Positions 35,008 through 44,876 of a stretch of 46,825 nt of DNA are shown piece by piece. This DNA comes from an uncultured Bacteroidota bacterium. Lineage in GTDB: Bacteria; Bacteroidota; Bacteroidia; Flavobacteriales; BACL11. The notes beneath the pieces were generated by a model, which saw nothing but the letters and a program-made list of their open reading frames with translations, made no database searches and was not told the DNA's origin. Positions within the stretch are counted from its first letter, which is position 1, and the number at the start of each line of letters is the position of its first letter. A program made the position numbers and the translations under genes. Location: positions 1 through 46,825 of the forward strand of contig CACJWV010000003.1 of NCBI GenBank assembly GCA_902597195.1, read 5' to 3'.

Positions 35008-35804
35008 TCTAAATAAAGAGGGTAAGAATTTCCGTTAATGATAACGTTGTAATTACAACTACAGCTTTGAGAACCAAAAATTATATCTTTTTTTGAAACA
35101 TCATCCATTTCAACATTTATTACAGAAATTCCATCATATACCAAGCAACTTTTAATACAGTCATATCTTATTTTTAAACTGTCTGATTTGGTTGAAAAGT
35201 TTATATTGTTTTTCCCATTTCCTGTAGTTAAGGAGTTTACAGTAAATTTATCATCTTCAATATTGACAGTTTGAAGTCCTTGAGATTGTGTTCTTATTTG
35301 TATAGAGTTCCAATTAATTTTTCCTGAGATATCTGTAACCTCACCATTTATAATTTGAATTTCTCCCTCACTATTATCAATTGTTATTGTACCATTTATT
35401 AAATTATTATTTAAGTAAAAATTATCAAAGTTAGATGAGCAATTAAAGTTTGTATCATTCACTGAACCTGAGTAAATATTAATTATTCTACCTCTGAAAA
35501 ATTTACCATTAATTAAAGTGTTTGAATTGCCGTAATCAATAATTAAAGTATCCTCATTTAAAGGATTTAGATTGTGATTAATATAAATAGGAAATGTTCT
35601 AGAGCTAACATTAGTTGAGAATCCATTCTCAATTTCATAGACAATACTATTGAAATAAACTTCGCATTTAATATAATCAGATGAGGTTTGAGTTATTTCT
35701 TGTTCTGGGACCACAATCACTTTATCATCAGTACAGGAAATAATAAGAAAATATCCCAAAAAAATGATGTTGAATTTCAAATCAAAAAAAATATTATTTT
35801 TCAT
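35004..35804 (-). CDS. Lipoprotein of unknown function
   Basis: A predicted outer-membrane or periplasmic lipoprotein of about 266 residues, start chosen at the ATG at 35804 ([10 protein letters not shown]), since the open frame upstream to 35840 only adds residues inside folA. The signal ends FLIISC, a lipobox with Cys as the lipidated residue. The mature part is rich in Asn, Ser, Thr and Asp and has beta-strand alternation. There are four cysteines in the second half ([10 protein letters not shown] and SCSCNYNV). No family is recognised. It overlaps the end of folA by 11 bases and shares four bases with the clpX end, so it is last in the etfB-folA operon. Confidence 0.75.
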   Translation of the reverse strand: MKNNIFFDLKFNIIFLGYFLIISCTDDKVIVVPEQEITQTSSDYIKCEVYFNSIVYEIENGFSTNVSSRTFPIYINHNLNPLNEDTLIIDYGNSNTLINGKFFRGRIINIYSGSVNDTNFNCSSNFDNFYLNNNLINGTITIDNSEGEIQIINGEVTDISGKINWNSIQIRTQSQGLQTVNIEDDKFTVNSLTTGNGKNNINFSTKSDSLKIRYDCIKSCLVYDGISVINVEMDDVSKKDIIFGSQSCSCNYNVIINGNSYPLYLD

Positions 35805-36294
35805 AGGTAAAAAATGTATAATTAGATTCATGTTTTTCATCTGAATAAAATTTTCTTTCTTCTTTCACTTTCCATTCTTCATCTAGTTTTGGGAAAAATG
35901 TATCACCCTCATAATATTTGTGAATTCTGGTTAGATAAATTCTGTCTATGAGATTTTCTTTAAGTGAAAGATCATAGATTTGTCCACCTCCAATTACAAA
36001 AGTTTCTTTTTGTTTTTCTTTTCTTGAGAATTCAATAGCTTGAGAAAGAGAATTAACTACTACTGCACCCTCAGCATCATAAGATAAGTTTCTTGTAATT
36101 ACAATATTAGTCCTGTTTGGTAGTGGCTTAAATTTATGTGGTATTGACTCAAAATTTTTCCTTCCCATTATTACATGATGGTTTAACGTTTTCTGCTTGA
36201 AAAAGCTCATATCATTTGGAAAACTCCAAATTAAATCATTGTTGTTTCCAATGACATTATTTTCAGATGCAGCTACAATAATTGATACTATCAT
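35794..36294 (-). CDS. folA: Dihydrofolate reductase
   Basis: Reduces dihydrofolate to tetrahydrofolate with NADPH, regenerating the carrier used up by ThyA. The 166-residue protein has [20 protein letters not shown] at its start, the active-site segment WSFPNDMSFFK (W, P and Asp), MGRKNFESIP, and the NADPH loop FVIGGGQIYDL. The start shares ATGA with the upstream dehydrogenase gene. It lies in the same operon as thyA with one gene between. Confidence 0.96.
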   Translation of the reverse strand: MIVSIIVAASENNVIGNNNDLIWSFPNDMSFFKQKTLNHHVIMGRKNFESIPHKFKPLPNRTNIVITRNLSYDAEGAVVVNSLSQAIEFSRKEKQKETFVIGGGQIYDLSLKENLIDRIYLTRIHKYYEGDTFFPKLDEEWKVKEERKFYSDEKHESNYTFFTYEK

Positions 36295-37400
36295 TTTTTC
36301 TCATAATTATATTTGACATTTCTTGCACTTAGGTAGTTCATAAAAAAACGCATATGATCACCTAAAAATTCAGGAGGAGATATTCCTACTTTTTTGTATT
36401 CTTTTTCTAAAATAAGTTTAACTGCTGCAGAACATGTAAATCCTGTTGTTCTAGCCATTGAAAGTGTATCATTTTGAAATTGATCAAAAAGATTATATTC
36501 ATGTCTTGTGATATTATTTTTTTCTGCACCTTTAATTATAATTTTCATAACTGTAAAATCCCTATCTTCCTCTTTCATTTTCCAAATTGGAAACAAAAGC
36601 TTTGCGGTTACATCAACGGGTTTAATTTTTATCCCATTTACTTCTATTTCTTCTTTTGAAAAAAATCCAGTTTCTCTGAGAACTTTTATATATTCAACAC
36701 AGCCAGGATAGCGAAGTGTTTTTTCTATCATGTTTGGCACATGAGCCATGGTTTTTATTAAAGTTCTAAGTCCATCTGAGTTCCAACTCTCAAGAGTTCC
36801 TACACCTTTAAAATTCATGAGTTCAGTTTCTGAAAGAGCTTCTTTGGTAATAATTTTTGAGTTTTGAACAAATCTAGCAGGCCTTGTGTACTCCTCGATA
36901 ACGTCAATTGGGGAAAAAACAGCTTTGTATTCATATGGCCATTCCCTTTCCACTGGTAATCCTCCAACATAACATTCGTATGAATCAATTTGCATAAGCT
37001 TGTCATGAAAACCAAAAATTATATTTCCCATGCCAGGTGCAACTCCGCAATCAGTGATTGCAATAACATTATTTTTTTTTGCTAAATCATCTAGCTCAAA
37101 AGGATCTTCAGAGAAAAAAGAAATATCTACTATATTTTTTCCTATATCAATCACATCTTTTAAAGTATTAAAACCCATGTAACCAGGTACTGCCCCAACT
37201 ACTATATCACAATCTTTTATAGCCTCTCTAATTTTGGATTTATTTCTAATGTCACATTGCTTTTTGGTTATAGAATCGTTCGTTCTTGAAAGATTTTTTT
37301 CTGAGATATCAATGCAAGTAACATCACAAAAAGTTGATAAGTCATTTGCTATAACACTGCCAACCAGTCCAGAGCCAAGCACAGTAACTCTCTTTTTCAT
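36291..37400 (-). CDS. Saccharopine dehydrogenase-like oxidoreductase
   Basis: A 369-residue NAD(P)-dependent enzyme of the saccharopine/lysine dehydrogenase family. The Rossmann motif is [14 protein letters not shown] at the N-terminus. The middle contains [16 protein letters not shown], and [15 protein letters not shown] follows near the C-terminus, both family traits. It could act in lysine breakdown, or on a related amino acid or polyamine. No lysine pathway gene is near. Its place between thyA and folA, with four-base overlaps on both sides (ATGA each), suggests only shared expression. Confidence 0.88.
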   Translation of the reverse strand: MKKRVTVLGSGLVGSVIANDLSTFCDVTCIDISEKNLSRTNDSITKKQCDIRNKSKIREAIKDCDIVVGAVPGYMGFNTLKDVIDIGKNIVDISFFSEDPFELDDLAKKNNVIAITDCGVAPGMGNIIFGFHDKLMQIDSYECYVGGLPVEREWPYEYKAVFSPIDVIEEYTRPARFVQNSKIITKEALSETELMNFKGVGTLESWNSDGLRTLIKTMAHVPNMIEKTLRYPGCVEYIKVLRETGFFSKEEIEVNGIKIKPVDVTAKLLFPIWKMKEEDRDFTVMKIIIKGAEKNNITRHEYNLFDQFQNDTLSMARTTGFTCSAAVKLILEKEYKKVGISPPEFLGDHMRFFMNYLSARNVKYNYEKK

Positions 37401-38191
37401 ATGGCAACTTTTCCTTTTATGTGAGGATGAGGATCATAATCTACTAGAGTAAAATCCTCAAATTTAAAATCAAAAATATTTTTAATTTTAGGGTTTATCA
37501 TCATTTTTGGTAAAGTTTTTGGCTTTCTTGTAAGTTGAGTTTTAACTTGTTCAAAGTGATTTTTGTATATGTGAGCATCTCCTAACGTATGAACAAAATC
37601 ACCATATTGTAAATTACAAACTTGAGCTATCATCATTGTTAGTAGTGAATACGATGCAATGTTAAAGGGAACCCCTAAAAAAATATCAGCACTTCTTTGA
37701 TAGAGCTGACAAGATAATTTATTTTCATTCACATAGAATTGAAAAAAAGCATGGCATGGTGGCAAAGCCATATTTTTTATATCACCGACATTCCATGCAC
37801 TAACAATTAATCTTCTGCTGTTTGGATTTGATTTAATATCATTAATAACTTGTGAAATTTGATCAATATGATTACCATCTGAAGACGGCCAACTTCTCCA
37901 CTGATAGCCGTAAATGCTACCTAGATTGCCATCATCATCAGCCCACTCGTCCCAAATACGTACACCATTATCATTTAAATATTTTGTGTTTGTATCTCCG
38001 GCTAAAAACCATAGTAGTTCGTGTATTATTGATTTTAAATGTAGTTTTTTAGTTGTGATACATGGAAAACCTTTAGATAAATCGAATCTCATTTGATGTC
38101 CAAAAATACTTTTTGTGCCAGTACCCGTTCGATCATTTTTCACGGAACCTTCTTTCATCACCCTATCGATTAAGTTAAGATATTGCTTCAT
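37397..38191 (-). CDS. thyA: Thymidylate synthase (ThyA)
   Basis: Methylates dUMP to dTMP using methylene-tetrahydrofolate, turning it into dihydrofolate. 264 residues, as in E. coli. The nucleophile is Cys146 in [11 protein letters not shown]. Other motifs: [50 protein letters not shown]. The C-terminus KGKVAI is intact (closing the active site). It starts three bases after the nucleoside transporter and overlaps the dehydrogenase start by four bases. Confidence 0.98.
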   Translation of the reverse strand: MKQYLNLIDRVMKEGSVKNDRTGTGTKSIFGHQMRFDLSKGFPCITTKKLHLKSIIHELLWFLAGDTNTKYLNDNGVRIWDEWADDDGNLGSIYGYQWRSWPSSDGNHIDQISQVINDIKSNPNSRRLIVSAWNVGDIKNMALPPCHAFFQFYVNENKLSCQLYQRSADIFLGVPFNIASYSLLTMMIAQVCNLQYGDFVHTLGDAHIYKNHFEQVKTQLTRKPKTLPKMMINPKIKNIFDFKFEDFTLVDYDPHPHIKGKVAI

Positions 38192-38194
38192 AGT

Positions 38195-39850
38195 TTAGAT
38201 TATTATTCCAACGATAGTTGCTGTAAATAAACATGCAGCAGTTCCAGCAACTAAAGCTAAGATACCTAATTTTGATAAATCTTTGGTTCTTGTTGGTGCA
38301 ATTGCTCCAATTCCACCTATTTGAATGCCTATTGATGCAAAATTTGCAAAACCACAAAGAATATAGGTTGCTATAATCAGAGATTTTTGCTCAAAAAACA
38401 TGTTAGATTCTTTGAGATCAGCCAAAGTTATATATGCTACAAATTCATTTAGTATTGTTTTTTCACCAAGTAGTTGACCTACTAATAAAATATCTTCATA
38501 ACAAACACCAATAATCCAAGAAAGTGGAGCAAATAAATATCCAAATAGAAATTCCATTGACAAGCTAGAGTAATTTCCATTAGTAATATTTTCAATTAAT
38601 TCATTAGCTCCAGTTAAATTTCCAAAAAAATTAGAAAGAAAATAATTTATCATGCTTATAAAAGCAACAAAAACTAACAACATTGCACCTACATTCACAG
38701 CAAGACTAATTCCCTGCTTAGTTCCAATACTTATCGCTTCTAAAACATTTGTACCTAAATCTTCATTGTTGATTTCTAATCCTTGATTTATTTCTTTAGT
38801 TTCGGGAATTAATATCTTAGACGCGACTATCGCTGCTGGAGCTGACATAACTGAGGCTGCAATAAGATGCTTTGCAAAAAATATTTGAGAATCAATGTCT
38901 GATCCACCAAGAAACCCAATGTAAGCAGCCAACACTCCTCCTGCAATTGTTGCCATTCCTCCACTCATTAAGCACAAAAGTTCTGATGTGGTCATATTCT
39001 TTATGTATGGTTTAACCAATAATGGAGATTCTGTTTGTCCTAAAAAAATATTTCCTACTGCAGCTAAACTTTCTGAACCAGATAAGTTGAAAAATTTTTT
39101 CATCCATTTTGCGAAAAACAAAACAACTTTTTGTAAAATCCCATAGTAAAATAAAACACTTGTTAGTGATGAGAAAAATATGATTGTAGGTAATACTTGA
39201 AATGCAAAAATATATCCAAATGATTCAGTATCCGAAATTAAACTACCAAATAAAAACAATGAACCTTGTTCAGTAAAATTTAAGATAACAACAAAAGTCT
39301 TGCTTATATATTCAAAAATATTCATTATAACTGGAACCTTAAGGATGCATATAGCAAAAAGTATTTGAATTATTATGCCCTTAAAAACTAATCCCCATTT
39401 TACAGAACCTTTATTTCTGCTAAAGGCAAATAATAAAAGTACAAGACTAGCTAGTCCTAAAATTCCCCTAAAAATATCATTTATCCAATTTTTTTGAATT
39501 TTTTTGAATTCAAATATTATGTCATCTTCAATCAATGTCATTCTATCTTTTTGAATAGAAAGTTTATATAATCTTATGGTATCCTTTGGACTTGTGTAAT
39601 TTAGTACTAAAATATCATTATCAATGGTAAATTTTCCTTTTGCTTCTAATTCCAGAGAGTCAATTTTATATTCAAACGAATTATCTAAATTAATTTTTAG
39701 AAAATCTTTTGGTCCAATAGGTTTTAAATTTTCGGTTTTATCAGATTTTTGTTGAAATATGGCTTCAAATGACCATGTGCCAAATATATTTTCTTCAGCA
39801 GAAATTTTTGTGAAGCTAAGTGCAAATACAAGAAAAAAAAAGAACCTCAT
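38195..39850 (-). CDS. Concentrative nucleoside transporter (NupC/CNT) with extra N-terminal domain
   Basis: Cation-coupled nucleoside importer in the inner membrane. Residues about 130-551 match the CNT family: GQTESPLLVKPYI, the re-entrant motif MSGGMATIAGGVLAAYIGFL, and GFANFASIGIQIGGIG near the C-terminus. Before this comes a signal peptide and about 100 residues of a soluble beta-rich domain (GTWSFEAIFQQ, DNSFEYKIDSLELEAKGKFT), looking like a lipocalin-type fold facing the periplasm, which ordinary NupC lacks. It is in one operon with thyA (three-base gap), so nucleoside uptake and thymidylate synthesis are co-expressed. Whether thymidine is taken up is not shown. Confidence 0.9.
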   Translation of the reverse strand: MRFFFFLVFALSFTKISAEENIFGTWSFEAIFQQKSDKTENLKPIGPKDFLKINLDNSFEYKIDSLELEAKGKFTIDNDILVLNYTSPKDTIRLYKLSIQKDRMTLIEDDIIFEFKKIQKNWINDIFRGILGLASLVLLLFAFSRNKGSVKWGLVFKGIIIQILFAICILKVPVIMNIFEYISKTFVVILNFTEQGSLFLFGSLISDTESFGYIFAFQVLPTIIFFSSLTSVLFYYGILQKVVLFFAKWMKKFFNLSGSESLAAVGNIFLGQTESPLLVKPYIKNMTTSELLCLMSGGMATIAGGVLAAYIGFLGGSDIDSQIFFAKHLIAASVMSAPAAIVASKILIPETKEINQGLEINNEDLGTNVLEAISIGTKQGISLAVNVGAMLLVFVAFISMINYFLSNFFGNLTGANELIENITNGNYSSLSMEFLFGYLFAPLSWIIGVCYEDILLVGQLLGEKTILNEFVAYITLADLKESNMFFEQKSLIIATYILCGFANFASIGIQIGGIGAIAPTRTKDLSKLGILALVAGTAACLFTATIVGIII

Positions 39851-39852
39851 TT

Positions 39853-40449
39853 TTAATTATTACCTCTTTTATTGATTTCATCTCTTATTTTAGACGCTTT
39901 TTCATAATTTTCAGACTCAATCGCTTTTTTAAGTAATTTTTTAAGTTCTGAAAGTCTCATTTCGCCATAAGTCTTCTCCTGTTTCTTCTGAACGATCTTT
40001 TTAGTGGTTTTCTGATTTTCATATTTCTTATTCTTTCTTACAAGCACACCAGCTTTATCAAGTATTTTTTCGTAAGTAAAAATTGGACATGAAAATCTTA
40101 ATGCTAATGCAATTGCGTCTGAGGTTCTTGCATCAATTTCTATTTCACCGTGTGTTTGACTTTTACAGTAAAAACTAGAGTGAAAAATTCCATCTTTTAG
40201 ACTATGGATTATTATTTTAGTGACAGTGATGTCATGCTCTTTTGTCATAACCTTAAATAGATCATGAGTGAGAGGTCGCTCATTTTCTTCAGTTCCGTCA
40301 AGAGCTATTGCAATTGACCTTGCCTCACACCAGCCAATAACAACTGGCAATTGTCGAGAACCTCTCAATTCTTTTAAAAGAAGAACATAAGCATTGTTTT
40401 GTGTATCACTTGCCCTAATAGCTACTATATCAAGCTGAATGATTTCCAC
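39853..40449 (-). CDS. Bifunctional nuclease (BFN/DUF151) family protein with UVR motif
   Basis: A 198-residue two-part protein. The first ~135 residues are the BFN domain: LPVVIGWCEARSIAIALDG and ARTSDAIALALRFSCPIFTY are its signatures. Plant members have RNase and DNase activity; bacterial roles are uncertain. A lysine-rich linker leads to a C-terminal UVR helix-hairpin (LSELKKLLKKAIESENYEKA then SKIRDEINKR), as in UvrB/UvrC and Clp-related proteins, where it mediates protein contacts. It starts two bases after etfA and ends two bases before the nucleoside transporter. Confidence 0.92.
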   Translation of the reverse strand: MEIIQLDIVAIRASDTQNNAYVLLLKELRGSRQLPVVIGWCEARSIAIALDGTEENERPLTHDLFKVMTKEHDITVTKIIIHSLKDGIFHSSFYCKSQTHGEIEIDARTSDAIALALRFSCPIFTYEKILDKAGVLVRKNKKYENQKTTKKIVQKKQEKTYGEMRLSELKKLLKKAIESENYEKASKIRDEINKRGNN

Positions 40450-40451
40450 AG

Positions 40452-41405
40452 CTAATTCTTGATATTTTTTATTTCCTCAATCAATTTGGGGACTACATCA
40501 AAGGCATCTCCAACAATTCCATAATGAGCAGCTTTAAAAAATGAAGCTTCAGGATCTGTATTTATTGCGACCATAACTTTTGAGGAATTAACGCCTGCTA
40601 AGTGTTGTATTGCCCCTGAAATTCCTATTGCAAAATAAAGATTTGGAGCAACTGTTTTACCAGTTTGTCCTACATGTTCGCTGTGAGGTCTCCATCCAAT
40701 ATCTGAGACAGGTTTTGAACATGCTGTTGCAGCATTTAGACAATTTGCTAACTCTTCAATAAGGTCCCAATTTTCGGGCCCTTTCATCCCTCTTCCAGCA
40801 GAAACAACTATATCAGCCTCAGAAAGATTTACTTTACCAGAACTTTTTTTAATGTTAATTATTTCGATTTCAGTATTACTTTCAGTAGTAAGTTCAGATA
40901 ACTTCAGATCAGATGAGAATTCTTTGACGCCATATGAATTTGGGTGTAACATTATTATGTTTTTTTCTGAACTAGACTTTGCAATTTCAAAAGCTTTACT
41001 GGAAAAAACTTTTTTCTTTAGCTTTAGTGGATTTAGAGATGAGGGTAATTCAACAACATTTGTAAAAATTGATGAGTTTAACTTGGCAGAAAGACGAGGA
41101 GCAAACATCTTAGAGGAATAAGTTGATGAAAAAATAAATAACTTGATATCATGTTGAATCGTTAAATCAGAAATCATTTTTGACATTGAAATACTATCTA
41201 CTTTGTCAATGGGGTTGGTAGTAATTACAATTGAACTACCATACTTAGAAAGTTTATTAAGTTCCTCCTCAGAGACATTGTTAAAGCAAAGTGTAATAAG
41301 TTCATAATTATTTTGTTCTGCTAATTCTCTTGAATATGATACAGCTTCAAAGGAACTTTTTTTAAAAATTCCGTCCCAATTTTCTGCGAATACTAATATT
41401 TTCAT
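40452..41405 (-). CDS. etfA: Electron transfer flavoprotein, alpha subunit
   Basis: FAD-bearing subunit of ETF, which takes electrons from acyl-CoA dehydrogenases and passes them to the quinone pool. The 317-residue chain ends in the FAD domain: SAGRGMKGPENWDLI, KPVSDIGWRPHSEHVGQTGK, FAIGISGAIQHLAG, INTDPEASFF and YGIVGDAFDVVPKL. All are family signatures. It overlaps etfB by one base (TAATG). No acyl-CoA dehydrogenase or ETF-quinone oxidoreductase gene is in view. Confidence 0.96.
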   Translation of the reverse strand: MKILVFAENWDGIFKKSSFEAVSYSRELAEQNNYELITLCFNNVSEEELNKLSKYGSSIVITTNPIDKVDSISMSKMISDLTIQHDIKLFIFSSTYSSKMFAPRLSAKLNSSIFTNVVELPSSLNPLKLKKKVFSSKAFEIAKSSSEKNIIMLHPNSYGVKEFSSDLKLSELTTESNTEIEIINIKKSSGKVNLSEADIVVSAGRGMKGPENWDLIEELANCLNAATACSKPVSDIGWRPHSEHVGQTGKTVAPNLYFAIGISGAIQHLAGVNSSKVMVAINTDPEASFFKAAHYGIVGDAFDVVPKLIEEIKNIKN

Positions 41406-42148
41406 TATAGAACTTTTTCTTTTTCATTTAAAATTTTGACTAACTCAGCTACATTTTCTTCATCTATAAAAACGCATTCTTTGTTTTCAGAAGGCTTGTT
41501 AAACTCAATTGATTGAATAAAATCAAAGTTTTCGGACTCTAAAACATTTAGTGGTTTTGATCTTGCTTGCATTATACCTCTCATGTTTGGGATTTTTAGA
41601 TCTTTTTCTTCTACAAGTCCTTTCTGTCCAGCGATAATAACTGGAGATTTTATTTTAACTTTTTCTGTGCCTCCTTCCATTTCTCTTTCAATGATATATG
41701 AGTCATCAGAAATTTCTAGACCAACACAAGCATTAACAAACTGCATTCCAATGTTCTCTGCTACAATTCCATGAACAATACCCCCATTATAGTCAGCAGA
41801 TTCTTTTCCCATAATTATGAGATCAAACTTATTTTCTGCTAAGTAAGAAGAGAGATTTTTCGCAACACAGATACTGTCTTTAGCTTTATTATCAATTCTA
41901 ATCGCAGAATCAGCTCCAATTGCTAGAGCTTTTCTAAGTACAGATTCAATTGATGATTCTCCTACTGATACCACAATTACCTCAGCTTGATTTTGTTCTT
42001 TTATAAAAATGGCCTTGGTTAACCCAAATTCATCATTCGGATTAATAATGAATTGAATACCCTCTTTATTAAATTCAGTGTTATTTTCAGTAAAATTTAT
42101 TTTTGATGTTGTGTCAGGCACACAGCTTATGCATACTGCTATTTTCAT
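41405..42148 (-). CDS. etfB: Electron transfer flavoprotein, beta subunit
   Basis: Partner of EtfA, binding AMP. The 247-residue protein starts MKIAVCISCVPDTTSKINFT, the typical Bacteroidota form, and has GADSAIRIDNK, the nucleotide-site segment MGKESADYNGGIVHGIVAE, and EREMEGGTEKVKIKSPVIIA. It is the first gene of an operon of eight, all in phase overlap or within four bases. A TAAATTTG element at 42172-42165 on the minus strand, 16 bases upstream, is the best promoter candidate. Confidence 0.96.
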   Translation of the reverse strand: MKIAVCISCVPDTTSKINFTENNTEFNKEGIQFIINPNDEFGLTKAIFIKEQNQAEVIVVSVGESSIESVLRKALAIGADSAIRIDNKAKDSICVAKNLSSYLAENKFDLIIMGKESADYNGGIVHGIVAENIGMQFVNACVGLEISDDSYIIEREMEGGTEKVKIKSPVIIAGQKGLVEEKDLKIPNMRGIMQARSKPLNVLESENFDFIQSIEFNKPSENKECVFIDEENVAELVKILNEKEKVL

Positions 42149-42164
42149 TGTTGAATAGTTTTAA

Positions 42165-42172
42165 CAAATTTA
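42165..42172 (-). promoter_or_regulatory. Candidate -7 element of the etfB-folA operon
   Basis: TAAATTTG on the minus strand, exact to TAnnTTTG, ends 16 bases before the etfB ATG. No TTG box at standard spacing. Confidence 0.45.
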
Positions 42173-42234
42173 ACAAATTACCGCATTAAAAATAATATAA
42201 AATTGCCCTTAATGCTTTATTAATCAAAAAGTCC

Positions 42235-42242
42235 TATTTTTG
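42235..42242 (+). promoter_or_regulatory. -7 promoter element of hppA
   Basis: TATTTTTG followed by C, exact to TAnnTTTG, ending 21 bases before the ATG at 42264. A TTG-initiated extension of the frame (42240) would lie within it. The nearest TTG upstream is 29 bases away, longer than usual. Confidence 0.6.
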
Positions 42243-42263
42243 CGAAAATTTAAAAAATATAAC

Positions 42264-44876
42264 ATGGAATTTATAATTAGTTTTTTACCAGCTTTTGGTA
42301 TAGTTGCACTTTTCTTCGTTTTTTGGAAAAACTCATGGGTTTCTAAGCAGCCTGTCGGAGATGAAAAAATGTCAAATATTGCTAAAAATATAGCTGAGGG
42401 AGCAATGTCATTTTTAAAAGCTGAATACAAAATTTTATCAGTTTTTGTTGTTGCTGTTGCTGTTTTACTAGTTTTTAAAGGAAACTCTGAAGAAGGGTCT
42501 AACTCAATGGTAGCAGTTTCTTTCGTTGTCGGAGCAATTTGTTCTGCACTTGCTGGATTTATTGGAATGAAAGTTGCAACAAAGGCTAATGTTAGAACTA
42601 CCAATGCTGCAAGAAGCTCATTAGCTAAAGCCCTTGAGGTTGCATTTGCAGGTGGCTCTGTCATGGGTCTTGGTGTTGTAGGTTTAGGTGTTCTAGGCTT
42701 GAGCAGTCTATTTATGATATACAGTAGTATGGAATGGGGAACAAACATTGAAATGGTATTAAACGTTTTATCTGGCTTTTCATTAGGAGCATCCTCAATA
42801 GCACTTTTTGCTAGAGTTGGAGGGGGTATATACACTAAAGCCGCTGATGTAGGGGCTGATCTCGTTGGTAAAGTTGAGGCAGGAATTCCTGAGGATCACC
42901 CACTAAACCCCGCTACAATTGCTGATAATGTAGGTGATAATGTAGGAGATGTAGCTGGAATGGGAGCTGATTTATTTGAGTCATATGTTGGCTCAATTAT
43001 TGGCACAATGGTATTGGGAGCAGTATTTGTTAATTTACCTGAATTTTCAAGCTCTTACAATGGTCTAGGAGCAGTCTATTTACCAATGGCTTTAGCTGCT
43101 GTTGGTATTTTGATGTCAATTTTAGGTACTTTTTTTGTGAAGGTAAAAGAAGGAGGGTCACCACACAAAGCTTTGAACATTGGAGAATTTGGTTCTGCAG
43201 GACTTATGCTAGTAGCATCTTATTTTTTAATTAAAGGACTTCTTCCTGAGATTTGGAGTGAAGGAGGCCAAAGTTATTCCTCAATAGGAGTTTTTTGGGC
43301 TACTATTTCTGGACTAATTGCAGGACTTCTAGTTGGAAAGATAACAGAATATTATACTGGAACTGGAACAAAGCCCGTTTCATCTATTGTTGAGCAATCG
43401 GAAACTGGTTCAGCAACAAACATAATTGCAGGATTAGGTGTTGGAATGATGTCTACAGCACTACCCATAATAGTGATAGCAACTGCAATTATCGTTTCAC
43501 ACAGCTTTGCTGGTTTGTATGGAATTGCAATAGCTGCAGTGGGTATGTTAGCTAACACTGGTATACAATTGGCAGTAGATGCATATGGACCAATTTCGGA
43601 CAATGCAGGAGGAATCGCTGAAATGTCTGAGCTTCCAGCCGAGGTAAGAGAAAGAACAGATAAGCTTGATGCAGTAGGAAATACAACAGCTGCAATAGGA
43701 AAAGGTTTCGCAATAGCCTCTGCTGCTTTAACTGCTTTGGCTCTTTTTGCCGCCTTTATGAAGACAGCAGGTGTTGAAACAATTGATGTATCTAAGCCTG
43801 ATATCATGGCCGGTCTTCTTATTGGAGGTATGTTACCTTTTGTTTTTTCAGCTCTCTCTATGAACGCTGTAGGTAGAGCAGCAATGTCAATGATTGAAGA
43901 AGTTAGAAGACAATTCAAAGATATTCCAGCTTTGAAAGCAGCTTTAGAAGTAATGAAAAAAAATAACTCAGATATGTCAAAAGCAAGTGCAGCTGATAAG
44001 AAAATTTTTGATGCTGCAATAGGAGTTGCTGAGTATGATAAATGCGTTGAAATTTCAACTCAAGCATCAATTAAAGAAATGGTTACCCCAGGCTTACTAG
44101 CCATCATAGTTCCTGTTTTAATTGGTTTTTTCGGTGGTGCTGAAATGCTTGGTGGTTTATTAGCAGGGGTTACGACGTGTGGTGTACTAATGGCAATTTT
44201 CCAATCAAATGCTGGTGGAGCATGGGATAATGCAAAAAAAATGATTGAAGAACAGGGCAAAAAGGGAACAGAAGCCCATAAGGCAGCTGTTGTTGGAGAT
44301 ACTGTTGGTGACCCATTTAAAGATACCTCAGGACCATCTTTAAATATTTTACTAAAGCTTATGTCAGTTGTAGCACTTGTAATAGCACCCTCAATTTCAA
44401 TGAAAACGGTTTCATCTGTCAGCGAACTCGAGCCAGCAAATAATCTTTTTGTTGATGATATGAGTATGACATATGCTTTCGAAACTGTATCATCAGATTT
44501 CCTTTTTGATAATCAATCAACTTCTGAAATGTATGACGTAAAATACGTTAAACTTTCAAACGAACTCACTTTCGCTAACTTGGCAAATAATGACAATTCT
44601 AAAATTATAAATGATTTTATTAGTCTTGTTGCAAAAAATGAACTTATTTTCAATTCCAATCAAACTTCAAAACCTTCTGCAAATAAAATGTATAGAAGTG
44701 AAGCTATTGGGAATCTAACTATTGCAAATTTAGATGGAGTTAGTGCTACATTTTATTTTTCAAATGATGGTAACGATTCTTTTAAAGGACTGATTGTGGC
44801 TGCTCTTCCACAAAATGAGCTCTTACCAGGTATGGGTTCTCTCAATATAAGAGTTAAGGGAAAAGCTAGAAATTAA
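42264..44876 (+). CDS. hppA: Membrane-bound inorganic pyrophosphatase (ion-pumping), with C-terminal extension
   Basis: Splits pyrophosphate and pumps H+ or Na+ across the inner membrane. Substrate motifs: [40 protein letters not shown], and [18 protein letters not shown]. The sequence [12 protein letters not shown] has Ala where K+-independent enzymes have Lys, so a K+-dependent type is predicted. The core is about 710 residues of mostly helices. After the last helix ([11 protein letters not shown]) comes an unusual tail of about 160 residues. The ATG at 42264 gives [20 protein letters not shown]; an extension to the TTG at 42240 would begin in the promoter. The stop interlocks with that of the convergent kinase gene (TTAA). 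H+ or Na+ is not decided here. Confidence 0.96.
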   Translation: MEFIISFLPAFGIVALFFVFWKNSWVSKQPVGDEKMSNIAKNIAEGAMSFLKAEYKILSVFVVAVAVLLVFKGNSEEGSNSMVAVSFVVGAICSALAGFIGMKVATKANVRTTNAARSSLAKALEVAFAGGSVMGLGVVGLGVLGLSSLFMIYSSMEWGTNIEMVLNVLSGFSLGASSIALFARVGGGIYTKAADVGADLVGKVEAGIPEDHPLNPATIADNVGDNVGDVAGMGADLFESYVGSIIGTMVLGAVFVNLPEFSSSYNGLGAVYLPMALAAVGILMSILGTFFVKVKEGGSPHKALNIGEFGSAGLMLVASYFLIKGLLPEIWSEGGQSYSSIGVFWATISGLIAGLLVGKITEYYTGTGTKPVSSIVEQSETGSATNIIAGLGVGMMSTALPIIVIATAIIVSHSFAGLYGIAIAAVGMLANTGIQLAVDAYGPISDNAGGIAEMSELPAEVRERTDKLDAVGNTTAAIGKGFAIASAALTALALFAAFMKTAGVETIDVSKPDIMAGLLIGGMLPFVFSALSMNAVGRAAMSMIEEVRRQFKDIPALKAALEVMKKNNSDMSKASAADKKIFDAAIGVAEYDKCVEISTQASIKEMVTPGLLAIIVPVLIGFFGGAEMLGGLLAGVTTCGVLMAIFQSNAGGAWDNAKKMIEEQGKKGTEAHKAAVVGDTVGDPFKDTSGPSLNILLKLMSVVALVIAPSISMKTVSSVSELEPANNLFVDDMSMTYAFETVSSDFLFDNQSTSEMYDVKYVKLSNELTFANLANNDNSKIINDFISLVAKNELIFNSNQTSKPSANKMYRSEAIGNLTIANLDGVSATFYFSNDGNDSFKGLIVAALPQNELLPGMGSLNIRVKGKARN

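Noticed and set aside
42240..42263. TTG start for hppA at 42240
   Set aside because: It also falls in a promoter element and adds charged residues before the first membrane helix.
42224..43918. Two long minus-strand frames (203 and 188 codons) opposite hppA
   Set aside because: They mirror the pyrophosphatase, have no recognisable motif or start context, and consist of low-complexity Ala/Pro/Thr residues caused by the biased codons of the real gene.
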